Source: Trissonchulus latispiculum (Eukaryota; Nematoda; Enoplea; Enoplida; Ironidae). Taken from it: a DNA stretch of 64,000 bases. The translations under genes and the position numbers were made by a program. The stretch is from assembly GCA_030248195.1 (NCBI GenBank), contig JASAND010006748.1:1-64000 (forward strand). The letters run 5' to 3'. Within the stretch, counting starts at the first letter, position 1. The number at the start of each line of letters is the position of its first letter. Shown in pieces: positions 9,851-20,994 of the stretch. Below the pieces are notes generated by a model, which was not told where the DNA came from, did not search any database, and saw only the letters and a list, made by a program, of their open reading frames with translations.

Positions 9851-10062
9851 AAATCAGTATGAATGTCAATGGAATGAATGAGTATTAATAATGTAGTTAT
9901 TAATATTGGGATAATCCGGGAAGCCTAGAGTTTAACAAATTGTAGTAAACTCTGCCAACAATTATTAAATTACAAATCACATCAAACTCCACGTTAATTA
10001 AAGATAGCATTTCAAACAGTCTAAAAATATCAGTCAATACGGATTATCTCAACACATGATAA

Positions 10063-10104
10063 TTCACTGGTTCTCATCCGGTGCATGAGGCCAATACTTG
10101 TGAA
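10063..10104 (+). other. CNGGTG-loop hairpin 5
   Basis: Apical stem CTCAT/ATGAG with loop CCGGTGC (10078-10084) and a lower stem TTCAC/GTGAA with TGG/CCA between. The variable loop position is C. Confidence 0.55.
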
Positions 10105-10307
10105 ATTGTCCTAAAACTCCTGTATTAGGCAGGAAAATGGTGTGAATGTGTATAAGTGTGTGTTTGTTGCTGAATGCTCGCTGATCTGAGGGATATGAGT
10201 GTGACAAACAGTGTGAATGAGTACCTACTTCAGTATTAGGGTAATATGCAAATTAGGTAGCTAATATGATCCAGGGTCACGGAGACCCCCAGGATAAGCT
10301 GATATAA

Positions 10308-10388
10308 CCAGGTGGTCCTCGATTCGTCCACGTAGGTATGCCCGCAAGAAGGGAGTGGACGAATCGCAAATGAAGGACTTCGTGCTGG
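10308..10388 (+). other. Multi-storey hairpin, 12-bp core stem
   Basis: The core stem is 10320-10331 (CGATTCGTCCAC) with 10355-10366, perfect over 12 bp. Outside it, GTCCT (10315) pairs with AGGAC (10374) and CCAG (10308) pairs with CTGG (10385). The terminal loop is 23 bases. Confidence 0.65.
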
Positions 10389-11028
10389 TTTGTCTTACCT
10401 GTTTAGAGCCTAATTTTGTCCTAAAATTTGTAACATGAATTAGCTAAGTCTGTCCATTGTTTTGTATTAATTATATGTGTTAATTAGCTAGATCTGTGCC
10501 AGTAGATCCATCTCGAGCTAGTAATCCTCGCAGTACATCACAAAATAACTCATGCGCTTTGTCAGTCTTTAGCATAAAAGGCAAAAGTCAACTTTAGTCA
10601 AAATTGCAGGAATTATGTTAAACTTATTATTCTTGCCCTCACTGGTTCTCGCTAACGGGTCAACTAATTAGGTTGTAGTTTACATTTTCGTAAAGTATAT
10701 CATCTGTACAGTTTAAACCTTTTATGTCAGCCAGTTACTGCAAAGGGTAAACGCTTTTACGTCGAAAATACTATCCAAATCTGACAGTAAGCACCAAACT
10801 GTACTCGTTAATCTATGTAAGCAAGTGATTATGGGATCTAATGGCACACACGGTGAATATCTTTACGTAAGCATCAAATGAACCGAAAATCACATAAAAT
10901 AATAGTTAGGTAGCATAATAATATTGTGTAATTACATGAGAATTGAGGATTATAACGAAACCATCTTCTAATAAGCTTAAAAGGAATAATCTTGCAAATA
11001 TGCGTTTCTATTCTTGTGAACTTGTTAT

Positions 11029-11051
11029 ACAGGAAACAGGTGCTTTCCTGT
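11029..11051 (+). other. CNGGTG-loop hairpin 6
   Basis: The perfect 8-bp stem ACAGGAAA/TTTCCTGT carries the seven-base loop CAGGTGC at 11037-11043. The loop is the same as in hairpin 3 on an unrelated stem. Confidence 0.6.
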
Positions 11052-11087
11052 CGTGAATCTTACGCCTAAAATCTAATTATGTGTAGA

Positions 11088-11171
11088 CCGAATATGATTG
11101 CAGAGAATATATGTTGAATCGGCGATTTCCGGCATTCCGATGCAGGAAATCGCCCTAAAACTCATATTCGG
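11088..11171 (+). other. Nested hairpin, two 10-bp stems
   Basis: The outer stem CCGAATATGA (11088) pairs with TCATATTCGG (11162). The inner stem GGCGATTTCC (11121) pairs with GGAAATCGCC (11145). Both are perfect over 10 bp. Confidence 0.65.
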
Positions 11172-11943
11172 CAAAATTTTATCCATATCAAGCCAATATC
11201 GCCTAATTAGTCACATTTCGTCCCGCGAAAACAGTCAGAGTATGTTAATTCTGTCTTTCAAGCAAAATCTTAATCAGAATTAATTAAAGTTCTAATTTTC
11301 TTCTCCGAAAGCCACAAAAGTGAGTAATAGTTGCTGGGTTTGATTCCCACACTTGTATCCTGTATTAATGGGTTTTAACCCATTTGATTCAGGTTCTTCG
11401 AGAGGCCAACATCCTGCTCTGATTCGTAGTCTGTGGAACCTGATCCGGAGAGCTTCTGTACGATTGAACCAGTGACCAGTGAACAGAGAGTGATATTATT
11501 AAGTGATTAACCGATTTGCCCAGTTGAAGACAGTTCGAATTTACGAAGGTACTTGGGAATTGGAATCCTATATAGATTGTAGTCTAGGGCAGAGACAATA
11601 GCCTCCGTGAACCTGGTCAATTTGGGAAAACTAAGCCGATCCTTGCCTGTTACTGTTATTGAACTGTTTTATATTTCGAACTCATTTTAAAGAACCTACT
11701 CAAAATGTATCCTATTGTCGCCTTGATTGCTAGCCGTCCGGGAGCACAGGCTCCCCAGTTGTCTCTGGTTTAGGCCACAGTTAGAACTGATCAGAAGAAG
11801 TCATCAAAGGAAATCCTAACGAAGCAATCTCATTAACTTTAGTCATTTAATTTTATTTAATAATAACATTTACAGCCATCTCCCGGTACCACCCCGCCTA
11901 GACCGACCCCTATATTGTTCTTCAGTCCGACTGTCCGAAACCA

Positions 11944-11973
11944 CTCGTGAGGTTGCAGGTGTAACCTGGCGAG
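11944..11973 (+). other. CNGGTG-loop hairpin 7
   Basis: Basal CTCG/CGAG, a 2x2 internal loop, then AGGTTG/TAACCT (one G-U) around CAGGTG at 11956-11961. Confidence 0.5.
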
Positions 11974-12437
11974 ATCACCCAACTTCTAGACCGGAACTGT
12001 AATATCCGACACTCTGTTAAATTTAGTTAATTATCTGTTATATTGAACCTGTATTGTAGTTTTCTGTAAAGGACGAATAGAGAGTACAGTTGAGTTAACG
12101 CACACAATACGCAACACACCTAACGTGCCCAGTCATAATACCTGAAGAAGAGAGCCAATAAACTAGTCTCAAGTTAATAGTTAACCGGTCAGTCACTAAC
12201 TTAGTTAATTTAATATTTGGAAATCCTCAGTTCCCTAAAATAATCCATTCTCCCCAATCAAGGGCTGGCAACTCTGGTGAATCCAGTAATCTGTATTGTT
12301 TCACTGTTATAACTCAAGCCACTATTGATAATTGTTGTGTAACTCTCCTGTCCTCCGTTATTGTAAGTATAGTATTCTTAGCCAATAAATTAATCTTGTT
12401 GCGTGTAAATCATAGTCTGCATTTCAGTTGCTGAAAA

Positions 12438-12456
12438 GAGATCCAGGTGAGATCTC
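12438..12456 (+). other. CNGGTG-loop hairpin 8
   Basis: The perfect 6-bp stem GAGATC/GATCTC carries the loop CAGGTGA at 12444-12450. Confidence 0.6.
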
Positions 12457-12481
12457 CCAGGGATAATAATAAAGGTAAACT

Positions 12482-12510
12482 ATTCAGATCCAATTAAGCT
12501 GGATCTGAAT
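12482..12510 (+). other. Hairpin, 11-bp perfect stem
   Basis: ATTCAGATCCA pairs with TGGATCTGAAT around the seven-base loop ATTAAGC. It lies 26 bases after CNGGTG-loop hairpin 8. Confidence 0.65.
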
Positions 12511-12568
12511 CTCAAGTTGAAGACTAACTGTCTTATTTTAGTTTTTGACCTGTTGCGTCGAAACAATC

Positions 12569-12597
12569 CTATCCATACTCCAGGTGCGATTGGATAG
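12569..12597 (+). other. CNGGTG-loop hairpin 9
   Basis: The 7-bp stem CTATCCA/TGGATAG is followed by an asymmetric internal loop, then TC/GA closing the loop CAGGTGC at 12581-12587. Confidence 0.5.
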
Positions 12598-12858
12598 AGC
12601 CTAACCCCCCTCCAATTAAACGAACTCACAATAGTACCCCTAACAGGTTAGCTGTAGGGATCCCTGATTTTGGTAAACCACCTTTCAGGAATCCAGTACT
12701 TAAGTTTGCCTGCCTAGGCAAACGCGCTAACCTTCCGTGTGATTGAACTTCAACCTAAGCGACCCCACTTTCGAAATCAAATTAAATTGGTCAAGTTTTT
12801 CCATCCTAATTTTCACACAGTTCATTACATGTATTACTAATAGCCTTAGCTTGTCTAC

Positions 12859-13667
12859 CAGGGATGGAAACTGGGTGATTATGTTTGACCCATGACCCAC
12901 TTGACCCAAACGCAAATTTGACCCAGACCCAAGGCGACCCATGAAATTTGAAAATTCCGTGACCCAGACCCAAATGACCCAATGAAATAACTCGACCTTA
13001 ACTGAATTTACATTATCCTTTTATGAAGTGATTTTGAAACGATATAACTTGATTTTTGAAGTTGGGTAAGTAGTAGGTATACCTATACATACCGATTTGT
13101 ATAGTTTGCAGGTTCATAGCTCCTCAATTTTGTCATTTCCATTATTTCAGTAATAGTTATTTTACTTGGAAGATCTGATTGGTTGATGTAGCAAAGTATT
13201 TAAAATTTTAAAATCTATGGAAGTGTACATGGCTTTTGTTACGTGAACCGGCGAAAACATAATGACCGGACAAGGCACAGCTAACTCTACCGAATTCGGA
13301 GAAGCAATACTAAATTCAATGAGAGAACAAACGGAACTAAGATTGTCACTACAGCGCAATTTAAATTTAAACTCAATTTAAATTTCACGCCCATTTAAAA
13401 AATTTTTGTAGCGGCGACAGTTTTACGTAATTGAAACAATCCCAGATCATCGAATCTGAAATTTGGTAAGACCCTGTGACCCAGACCCAAAATGACCCAA
13501 TAAAAATTGCTGACCCAGACCCAAACTGACCCGCAGGAAGCTTGACCCAAACCCACACTGACCCAAACGGTTTAGAAAATTGGTGACCCAAGACCCAGTG
13601 ACCCAAGCAAAAATGGCGACCCAAACGACCCATGACCCAGTGACCCATGACCCAGTTTCCATCCCTG
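12859..13667. mobile_element. hAT-type MITE with exact 8-bp TSD
   Basis: The terminal inverted repeat CAGGGATGGAAACTGGGT at the left is matched by its complement ending at 13667. Both ends are flanked by TTGTCTAC (12851-12858 and 13668-13675), an exact 8-bp target duplication characteristic of hAT transposition. The 809-bp body carries no transposase; its two ends are arrays of the word TGACCCA (about 12890-12980 and 13475-13650). The reading frames on the minus strand (GSWVTGSWV type) are translations of the array. Confidence 0.88.
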
Positions 13668-13675
13668 TTGTCTAC

Positions 13676-14345
13676 ATACTTCAGTACAATGGAATATAGA
13701 CGAGAAGCAATAATACACATTTAACTGAACTGGCTAAATGGAAACACTTGTTAACTTCCTTTGCCCATTGACCTTTGCCTTTCGTCAATGCGAACAGTTC
13801 GAGGTGGCCTGTTCTGTACGCCAAAAAACGCTTTGTCCAATTACTTACACACGTTTAAAGCAAACTTCATTTATAAACGTAGAATTTTATATACATAGAA
13901 TTCATATACATTTATGAATCAAATCGTGTCAAATTGATTTACATTTAAATCAGTGATCAATGATTAGTATAATAAGAGCTTTTTTGAAGGTTATCTAATT
14001 TTCTCCTATTAGCTAAATTATTACAATTTTAAGACCAGTTGATGCAGCTGTAAAAGTTCAAGTTATGCCAGGATTATTTGACTACAATTGTGTACTGCCT
14101 TCTAATATTAAATCCTGAGCTTTGTCAAAACAGAAACAGTATTGTTTACTGTTAGTTTTGGTTCAGTCAAACTCAAAATTATGTTATCAAAAACATTTCA
14201 AAATTCAAAAGATATAATGATCAAAAGAGCTTTCCGTCTTCTGAGAAGATGCGGTAACAGATATAGTTTTTGAAGATTAGATTTCACCAATTTGGGTTAG
14301 AAGTTTAAATGTAAACTTATTTTTCGATACAGCCTTTCTACAAAA
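13676..14345. other. No gene recognised
   Basis: AT-rich sequence between the MITE and the first Hog gene. It presumably contains that gene's promoter. No motif was identified. Confidence 0.4.
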
Positions 14346-14415
14346 ATGAAGGACCCAACGTTACGGTTTGCAAGAGTACTCGGCACAGTGTTATTGCAAA
14401 TGGTCAAAGTCGAAA
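14346..14415 (+). CDS. Candidate signal-peptide exon 1 of Hog gene A
   Basis: An ATG at 14346 opens MKDPTLRFARVLGTVLLQMV, a basic start followed by a modestly hydrophobic stretch. A GT after 14415 (CGAAA|GTGGA) gives phase 1, which joins in frame to the Hint exon at 14505. The hydrophobic core is weak, and this exon does not resemble the signal exons of genes B and C, whose sequence is not found here. It may be a replacement exon created by the duplication, or the true exon 1 may lie elsewhere. The donor site is not a strong match. Confidence 0.3.
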
Positions 14416-14504
14416 GTGGATTCGAAATAAATGGTTTACCTTTCACAAGAGAATATTACAGCAGCAACCATTCGTGCAAATTATCTTGCTTTAAATATGT
14501 TTAG

Positions 14505-15268
14505 GTGGCTTTTGCGAAGACTTTTGTCGAGAGTTTGGAATAAATGATATTACGTGCCCACCTTGTCCACCTCCAGCGCCTGCATGCATTTCTGGAAACA
14601 GCTTTGTTCGAACAACAGCTGGTCCCCTTTCAGTGGCTTCGTTGATAAATGCTCCCAATAGGGTAAAACTTTTGGCCATTTCTGAGGAAGGCTCACTGAT
14701 GTGGTCACCAATTAGCTTCCACTTACATCCCCCTAACAATCGAACACAAACTGGTATAAGGCTTTGTGTAAAAAGAAATATTCAGGTGGATTTAACTACG
14801 GAACATCAATTATTCACATGTGATTGCAGGAGCGGAATTATTCATGAAAAGTCAAGATCTGCAAAGTTTATAAACGTGCAGTCTTGCCTTGTGTTACCGA
14901 AACCTAGTGGTTATGAATGTGTTAGTGTGGAATCAGCTCAATCAGTTGAAATAGGTGGTCTTTATAGTCCAATTACGGCAGACGGAACAATTGTAGTAAA
15001 TGGAGTTGGACTATCGTGCTACTCTTACATTGACCACAACACTGCCCATAAATTATTTAGCAGAATTTATACGCTGTCGTCGGGCATGAAACATTGGATT
15101 CAGCAAGTATTTTATCGCCTGAAATGGTATGAATGGACTCAGTGGATGAACTTTTATTTATTGAAATCAGGTATGTTCCAGCATATCTCAACGAAGAACT
15201 ATGATAGCCACATGCCGATTTCAGAGGACTCAGAACTGCATGAAGTGCATGAATTAATGCGTAAATAA
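14505..15268 (+). CDS. Hog (Hint) domain protein A, main exon
   Basis: This is a secreted-type protein consisting almost only of a Hedgehog-type autoprocessing Hint domain. In order, exon 2 encodes a short Cys segment (GFCEDFCREFG then CPPC), the Hint start CISGN with the expected nucleophilic Cys, LAISEEG, the TTEHQLF block (TxxH), GLYSPITADGT and VGLSCYSY, the Hog-specific C-terminal motif. In Hedgehog, these residues carry out the thioester step and sterol transfer; that activity here is inferred. The exon follows an AG at 14503-14504. The C-terminus runs about 26 residues further than in genes B and C because the aligned stop codon reads TCA. ATTAAA at 15314 may serve polyadenylation. It is the first of four loci on the same strand. 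Confidence 0.85.
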
Positions 15269-15313
15269 TTAGTGTACCAGTCAAAATACTATAACACTTT
15301 ATATCAAAGGCAA

Positions 15314-15319
15314 ATTAAA
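15314..15319 (+). terminator. Variant poly(A) signal ATTAAA, Hog A
   Basis: It lies 46 bases after the Hog A stop, at the position homologous to the AATAAA after Hog B (27591). Confidence 0.5.
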
Positions 15320-16495
15320 CTGCATTCACTTACAGCGTTGTCTTAGATTCAACTTGTTTGAGAATATAGGGAAAGATCACATCCCACATATAGAAGGCGA
15401 ACGATCCTAGAGCCAACTCAGTAGAGTGCGCCAAATATGATAGTTTCTAGGCAAGAAAGCAATTTGTATTGGATCTCTTCAACACTGTTGCATCCTACTC
15501 CCTAAGCTCCCGGTACTTGTAGTGCGTCAATGAGCTCAATCTGCTCCGATGCTTCCGGTAAATTAGGTAATCGTGTACCTCTTAGGCCTCTAAACATATA
15601 CAAGATTCTCTTGACTGCTACTTTTTTAGAAAACGACTTAAAAGTTTTATACCCTGTTTCCACAGCCAGCCTTTCAGCAGACCTGAGCACAACAAGCTAA
15701 AGTCTGGCGGAAAGCAATTTAACAAACTTGCAATATCTGATTTTCATTGTTCTCTTTAAACTTTTACCAGACTTCGAGTGTGTAGCCAAAGCAGCCACGA
15801 TTAGACACAGTTCACTTATTGATTTTACTGTTTACTCGATTTAGCACAATAGTGTCTCATTCCGTCTCACAATAACTTTTGATCTTGTAATTTCTTGCCT
15901 ATTTTGCGATTCCGTTGAGCATGTGATAAGAAATGAATAATGAAGAGTTTGCTTTATTTCTGGAGTAACAGTTGCTACTTAAAAGATTAAAACACGTTCA
16001 GCTAACGTATATATTCTTTAAGCACATGAATGTACAAAAAACTTTTTAAGCATTGGTCGGCTACGCCAGAAACGAGAGAGAACAACTTCCAAACGAAGAA
16101 GAAACTAGACATGCTTACACGCCATCGGATTAATTAGATTCCTCTAATCTCGACTATTATTTTCTGATATTAAAAATCCTTTGATCTTTGCCGCTTTTTC
16201 GAAATTGACTGACTCGTGGCTCGCTGAGTGCACGAAATTATTGTTTTTGTTTTCAGGACCGCCCAGGCGTCAGCTTTGACCTGACTTGTGCTTAGACGTA
16301 TATGTAATGTAGTATTTCACAATTTGAACGTCTGTTTTTTCGATAAATTCCGGTTTTTGACCCAAACTTTCGGCATAGCGATTCTAGTGAAAGTGAGTAA
16401 AGATAGCATAATCATAGAGCTCAATCTGAGGTCAATTCAACGATATAGAGTTTTCGTGGCTATGACCTACATTTCGCCAGCAATGAATTTTTAAA

Positions 16496-18058
16496 CAATT
16501 CCCCTTAGTTCAGCTGCTTCGTGTAAACTTTTATATGCTAGTCGCAAGCGAATATCAGATAAAGTAAAGACTACAGGATCGAAAGTGTGTGCATGTCTGA
16601 TTACTCCTAATTCCGCTTACCCTACAGACCGACTCGCCGGCAATCTATTTTAGTACCGCAAGTTTATTTTTCAAAAGGGTGCAAGATAGTAATTTGTAAC
16701 CGAATACAACAAGAGACAAAATTGTAACGCAGCAAGGTATAGCTTTTCCAAATAATGAAATAACTACAAGTTTCACAATAAAAAAGAACCTAATTCAATT
16801 ACAAGATAACCAAGCGAAAAGGGTCAAACAATTCCGGAGTAGAACCCAAACGATGGTCCCCCAATCCACTAATCCGGACAATTGTCATATAAACCAATCT
16901 ATTCGTAGAAAAAGGTAGTACCACACGGACTGCAAAATGGTCGGTCAACCCAACTTTTGAATATTAGCTACAGAGACTGAGGTTCATACACAGAAAAATG
17001 AAGTTTCATTTATGTTCATGAAGATAGCATTGCACTTTAATAATTTTGAATTGAATTCGAGGAGAATGTTATGAAATATTCCACAGATTACCCCCTCTTT
17101 TGAAACGCGCGCCCTCGCCGCAGTCGCCAGGCAGAATTAGTTAGTAAAACAGGGGTGTGGGGCAACAACCGAGGATATGATAACTTTTGTTAGATGTAGA
17201 AAATATTTCAATACGGAAATTAAAACACTTTCTTACTTGCTGTATGCTTCAGCTAATCAGGCCACAGTCATTCAGTCCCATGGTTTTCACTAGTAAAACC
17301 TATATGATTTATATATGTTGCAGCTCTGCTGTTGCAAATTATATTTGTTGAAAATTTCAGATAAAATGAAAGCAAATATACTGATACATCAAACTTTTAC
17401 GTTAAACAAAAAAATGTCCGCAAATCAATTCCATTTCAGTTGACAAACCTTTTTGCGAAAATGATCGGTTTTTAATTTCAATTTAATATTTATATTTAAT
17501 GTTATACAATTTCTTCACATTTGTCCTTAATATATATAACTAGACCTAAAACTGGTCCCTATAAAGTCTCTAGTCCCTAAAAGTCCTAAGTCCCTAAAGT
17601 CCTAAGTCTAGTCCCTAAAAAACTTTTTAGGGCATATATATATGCCTTAAAAAAGTTTTTTAGTACACCGGTTTTACAAGTTCCTTAGTAAAGCATTACC
17701 TATCAAATGGCGAAGCCTCTTAAATATTCTCTGGCGTGATTCAGAACATAATTGCATAAAGGAAACTGAACCTTCGAAATAGTTTAATGCCCAGACTGGC
17801 CAACTCAAGGCTTAATGTAGTTTTAGTTTCACCAACCAGCCTTCGCGCCTCACATTACAACCAATATTTTTGCTTTACAAATTAGGTTGAAAGTGAGACA
17901 CCCTGGTTGGAAAGTGAGACAGGGAAGGTTACAAAAAGAGACATAATCAATATGTAAATCTATAAAATTTGCTAATACTTGTATTTTTGAAAACTGACAT
18001 TTGGCTAAACCTAATGTAGCCTAATACGATAGTATCTGCAACAGTTTTTACTATTAAG
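16496..18058. other. No gene recognised; small word-repeat foldback
   Basis: AT-rich sequence. At 17540-17665 the word AGTCCCTAA is repeated next to a hairpin in which CTAAAAAACTTTTTAGGGCA is mirrored across ATATAT. This resembles the word-array MITEs elsewhere in the window. Nothing else is supported. Confidence 0.45.
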
Positions 18059-18300
18059 GTGGATATTGTGAAGATTATCGTCGCGATCATGGCACAAATG
18101 AAATCACATGTCCACCTTGCCCGCCACCAGCATCGTGCATTTCAGGAAACAGTTTAGTAAGGACTGCATCAGGCTCGTTCCATGTATCTTCATTAACACA
18201 GATTTTTTTATAATGAAAAAGTGTTAGCTGTTTCCAACGATATGGTCATCAATCAGCTTTCCATGCACCAACCTAACAACAGAACACAAATAGATTGATT
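18059..18300 (+). pseudogene. Hog pseudogene, 5' half of main exon
   Basis: After a plausible acceptor AG at 18057-18058 the frame reads GYCEDYRRDHGTNEITCPPC and CISGNSLVRT, clearly homologous to the starts of the Hint exons of A, B and C. The second Cys of the Cys segment is Arg. The frame ends at a TAA after about 50 codons. Decayed homology (LAVSNDM-like and QPNNRTQ-like segments in shifted frames) continues to about 18290. No signal exon is recognisable upstream. Confidence 0.8.
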
Positions 18301-18841
18301 GATTAATTGAACCGCAGAATGATCAGTTACTTATTACCCCATAAACTGTTTCTATACGATAACTCATTCCGTACATGGTTCTAATTCTAGGCTGTTTGCT
18401 CAGCAATGGTTAATTTTTGGTCCTCCTTTTTGGTCACTGTCAGTTGGTCCGTGGTTCGATCCCTCTCTGGTCGGAACGTCACTCTTCCGACCAGACTCAT
18501 CAACAGTGTCATCGTTCGTGGACTCTCTTCTTCACATCTTTCAATCCTGATTTCACCTCTCCACACCAGAACCGTCGACTGCCGAAACTTCCCCCTGTGG
18601 CGCCCCACGTTGGCATCCGCCGACTTCCCTGACCGACGGCACACATAACGCCGCGGTACTCACTCCCTCTCCCCCCCACCAGTACCGTCTCAACCGAACG
18701 CAACAACGGCACGGCGCGGATTCCTACCCGCCGGCCAGCCCAACTGGAATCTCGTGTCCTCAGGGTGGCAAGCTTGCACCCACTCCTTCCTTGGCCGATG
18801 TGAACTGTTACCGGCCGCCAACCACTGCCGCTGACTGCAGC

Positions 18842-18945
18842 CTGGAGCTCTGACCGTCGTAGGTCCCTCTCCGGTCATCTCCCCCGTCCTCAACCCCTGG
18901 AGCTCTAGCCGTCGTAGGTCCCTCTCCGGCTATCTCCCACAGAAG
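18842..18945 (+). repeat. Short tandem duplication (~54 bp)
   Basis: CTGGAGCTCT followed by CCGTCGTAGGTCCCTCTCC occurs twice in direct orientation, starting near 18842 and 18896. Confidence 0.7.
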
Positions 18946-19750
18946 TCACTGTCCCACCCCCTGCTGCACTGCCAATCCAGACTCACCATTAGCCTGGACT
19001 GCTACTTTCACTGCAACCATTACCGACAGGAAGATCTGATGAACTAGAAAGTTTTGCGAACAATATAATCGAATGCCTATTTGTACAGTTGAGTTGTCTA
19101 GGTTGGAATTTTAAGTATACCCTATCTGTAATGTTTGTTCACGACTAATCTATGCTGTGATTGACTGTTTTGCTTTGCTATACTTCCCCCCCTAGTAAAA
19201 ACCTACCACATTTTTTGCGGTGGAGAGTGTGGAGGATAGAAAATTTGTAATACTAGGGTCGGGCCGAAATGTGTGAGATATGACTAGAATTAGTGAAAAT
19301 TAGTGAAATAATGATTGGATTTTTGGTTGATATTGAATTGATATTGAACTGATTTCTATACCTTGCATACTTGACTTTTGTAACTTGACTTTTGTATTTT
19401 ATACCCTGACTTATACTTCTGACACAAATTTCGTATATCTGTGGTCATATCCTATTCTATAGTTAGCTATGTATTTCTTTGCTGGCTCTGTTGAACGTAA
19501 AGTTAAAAGGTATTTTGGTCTTTGAACTGTGACTGTCGTCTTTAGTATTCGGTCTCTATTTGAAGTTGATTGTTGTTCACTATTTGAGAAGTTTTGACAA
19601 AGAAGTTAGAAATTCTAGCTGTTTCGTGATGGACATTTTTATTTGCAAAACGAATCCAAAATTGGGTACTTATCTCCCCAGGAAACTAAGTGGGGTTAAT
19701 GCGTCCAAGTTTGGGATTTTTGGGAGCCTCCTTCACCCCTAGAGCTGGGT

Positions 19751-19778
19751 TCATACGTCACTGGTAAGTGACGTATGA
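19751..19778. other. Hairpin with 12-bp perfect stem beside (AC)n
   Basis: TCATACGTCACT pairs perfectly with AGTGACGTATGA around GGTA. It contains two inverted TGACGT (CRE-like) sites. An (AC) run of about ten units follows at 19782-19802. Confidence 0.65.
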
Positions 19779-20994
19779 TGGTACACACACACACACACAC
19801 AGAACGCACTACACGAAAGGGAGCCGCAAGCTCCGCCTTACACGTCACGCACACATGATTGACAGGTCTTCCCCAAAACCAAAAATTTTCCCAAATTTTG
19901 AGATCAGTCGTGGTTGAGCTGCCCGAAAACTCAGTCGTGTTTTCGCTGTCATTTTGCTGACTTACTAGTCCGAGTGGATTTTGTGACCGAGGGCCCGTGA
20001 AGGGATAGACCGGTCGGTCAATTTTGGATTGTGTGTACGGTCTTTATATTGACCGGTACGTTCAGGCTTTACTTGTTGGGGGCTAGCCACGACTCGTCTG
20101 TTTTCTGCTATTTTTACTCTGTGATTACCTTCCCGATCTGCTATTTCCCGTGTTTACCTTTGGCCTTATCCTTGGGAGGACCTGTCAACTGATCACATCC
20201 ATCACACACGGAACCGGAGCATACAGGTAACTCGGATCGTGAGTTTGATGAACCAGGAGGGTTAATATTGTCCTGAATTAGCGTGAGACTTTAAAAGAAC
20301 GCGTTGTCTAAAAATTGAGGTTAAAAGGATCTTTGACTCTTGATTGACACTAGCCAATTATATTGTACTTGTGTATCCTTGTATGATTTTGTGTTCTGTA
20401 CTTGCCTACCTAGATGTCGGTATCCTTGTATTCTAAACTGTAGATAATGCTGTACTATGTATAATCATAATCGTGACTGTCTCATTAAACTAATAATTTA
20501 ATTTAATTAAGACGTGAATTGGCTTTACCTGCTCTTGAGCGAGAGATAGTTAAAAGAGAGATCCTTAGATCGCCAGAAATTAGGAAGCAACTGGGAACCG
20601 AATATCTAGATTTATAGTTAGTTAGATTAATATGCTGACCCCTGTGCATGCCCTTGAATGACTGGGGAATAGCACGTAGAAAGCCAGAGCTAAACGTGAG
20701 TCTTCCGGGATTTGTATCTAATTTTGTAGAGAAAAGGGGATCAAAACGACCCCCAGATACCCTTTTCTTTACATATATAATATAATACAATTTCATGATA
20801 ATAACGATCATTAATAATAAAAAATAATAATCATTATAAATTAACATTGTTAATTAATTTTTGCACGAAATATTTATTTATTTACAAGATCCAATTCATG
20901 TTAATTATTATTTATTTATGTTTTCAAAAATTTATTTTTGTCGTATTTCGTCCAGATACGTTGCAATTCAACATTGAGAATATTGTAGTGCTCA

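Larger units (their letters stand above)
6060..12720 (+). other. Gene-free block dense in strong hairpins
   Basis: No convincing protein gene exists in these 6.6 kb. They carry roughly twenty hairpins with perfect or near-perfect stems of 6-16 bp whose stem sequences are unrelated to each other, so they did not arise by copying one unit. Two loop families recur and are listed separately. A six-unit heat-shock element lies at 8075-8102. Possible readings are a structured long non-coding RNA, the untranslated genome of a non-autonomous retroelement, or an unknown element with packaging-type signals. I found no long terminal repeats. If the loop motif is an RNA signal, the plus strand is the transcribed one; this is inference. 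Confidence 0.55.
14470..16495 (+). repeat. Segmental duplication, copy 1 (Hog A locus)
   Basis: The Hint exon and its 3' flank are paralogous to about 26750-28470. Matching landmarks include CATTCACTTACAGCGTTG, GTCGGCTACGCCAGAAACGA and CATAATCATAGAGCTCAATC. Homology starts inside the intron just upstream of the Hint exon, so the first exon was not included in the recognisable duplication. Confidence 0.8.

Noticed and set aside
9796..9852. SECIS element for selenocysteine (GTGA followed by an AA-containing hairpin)
   Set aside because: The non-Watson-Crick quartet (ATGA opposite GA) does not fall at the base of the upper stem, and no selenoprotein frame lies upstream.
10140..10210. Hammerhead ribozyme suggested by CTGATCTGAGG near 10182
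   Set aside because: The conserved CTGATGA and GAAA core elements are not present in order.
6683..12277. CAGAGTTGCCAGCCCC at 6684 and its near-complement at 12262 as ends of a 5.6 kb hAT element
   Set aside because: The 8 bases outside the two ends do not match (GCTAAAAT versus GTGAATCC) and no subterminal structure supports it. The block's boundaries stay open.
18387..18893. Several overlapping frames in a GC-rich stretch
   Set aside because: They overlap on both strands, contain no domain, and high GC alone makes stops rare.
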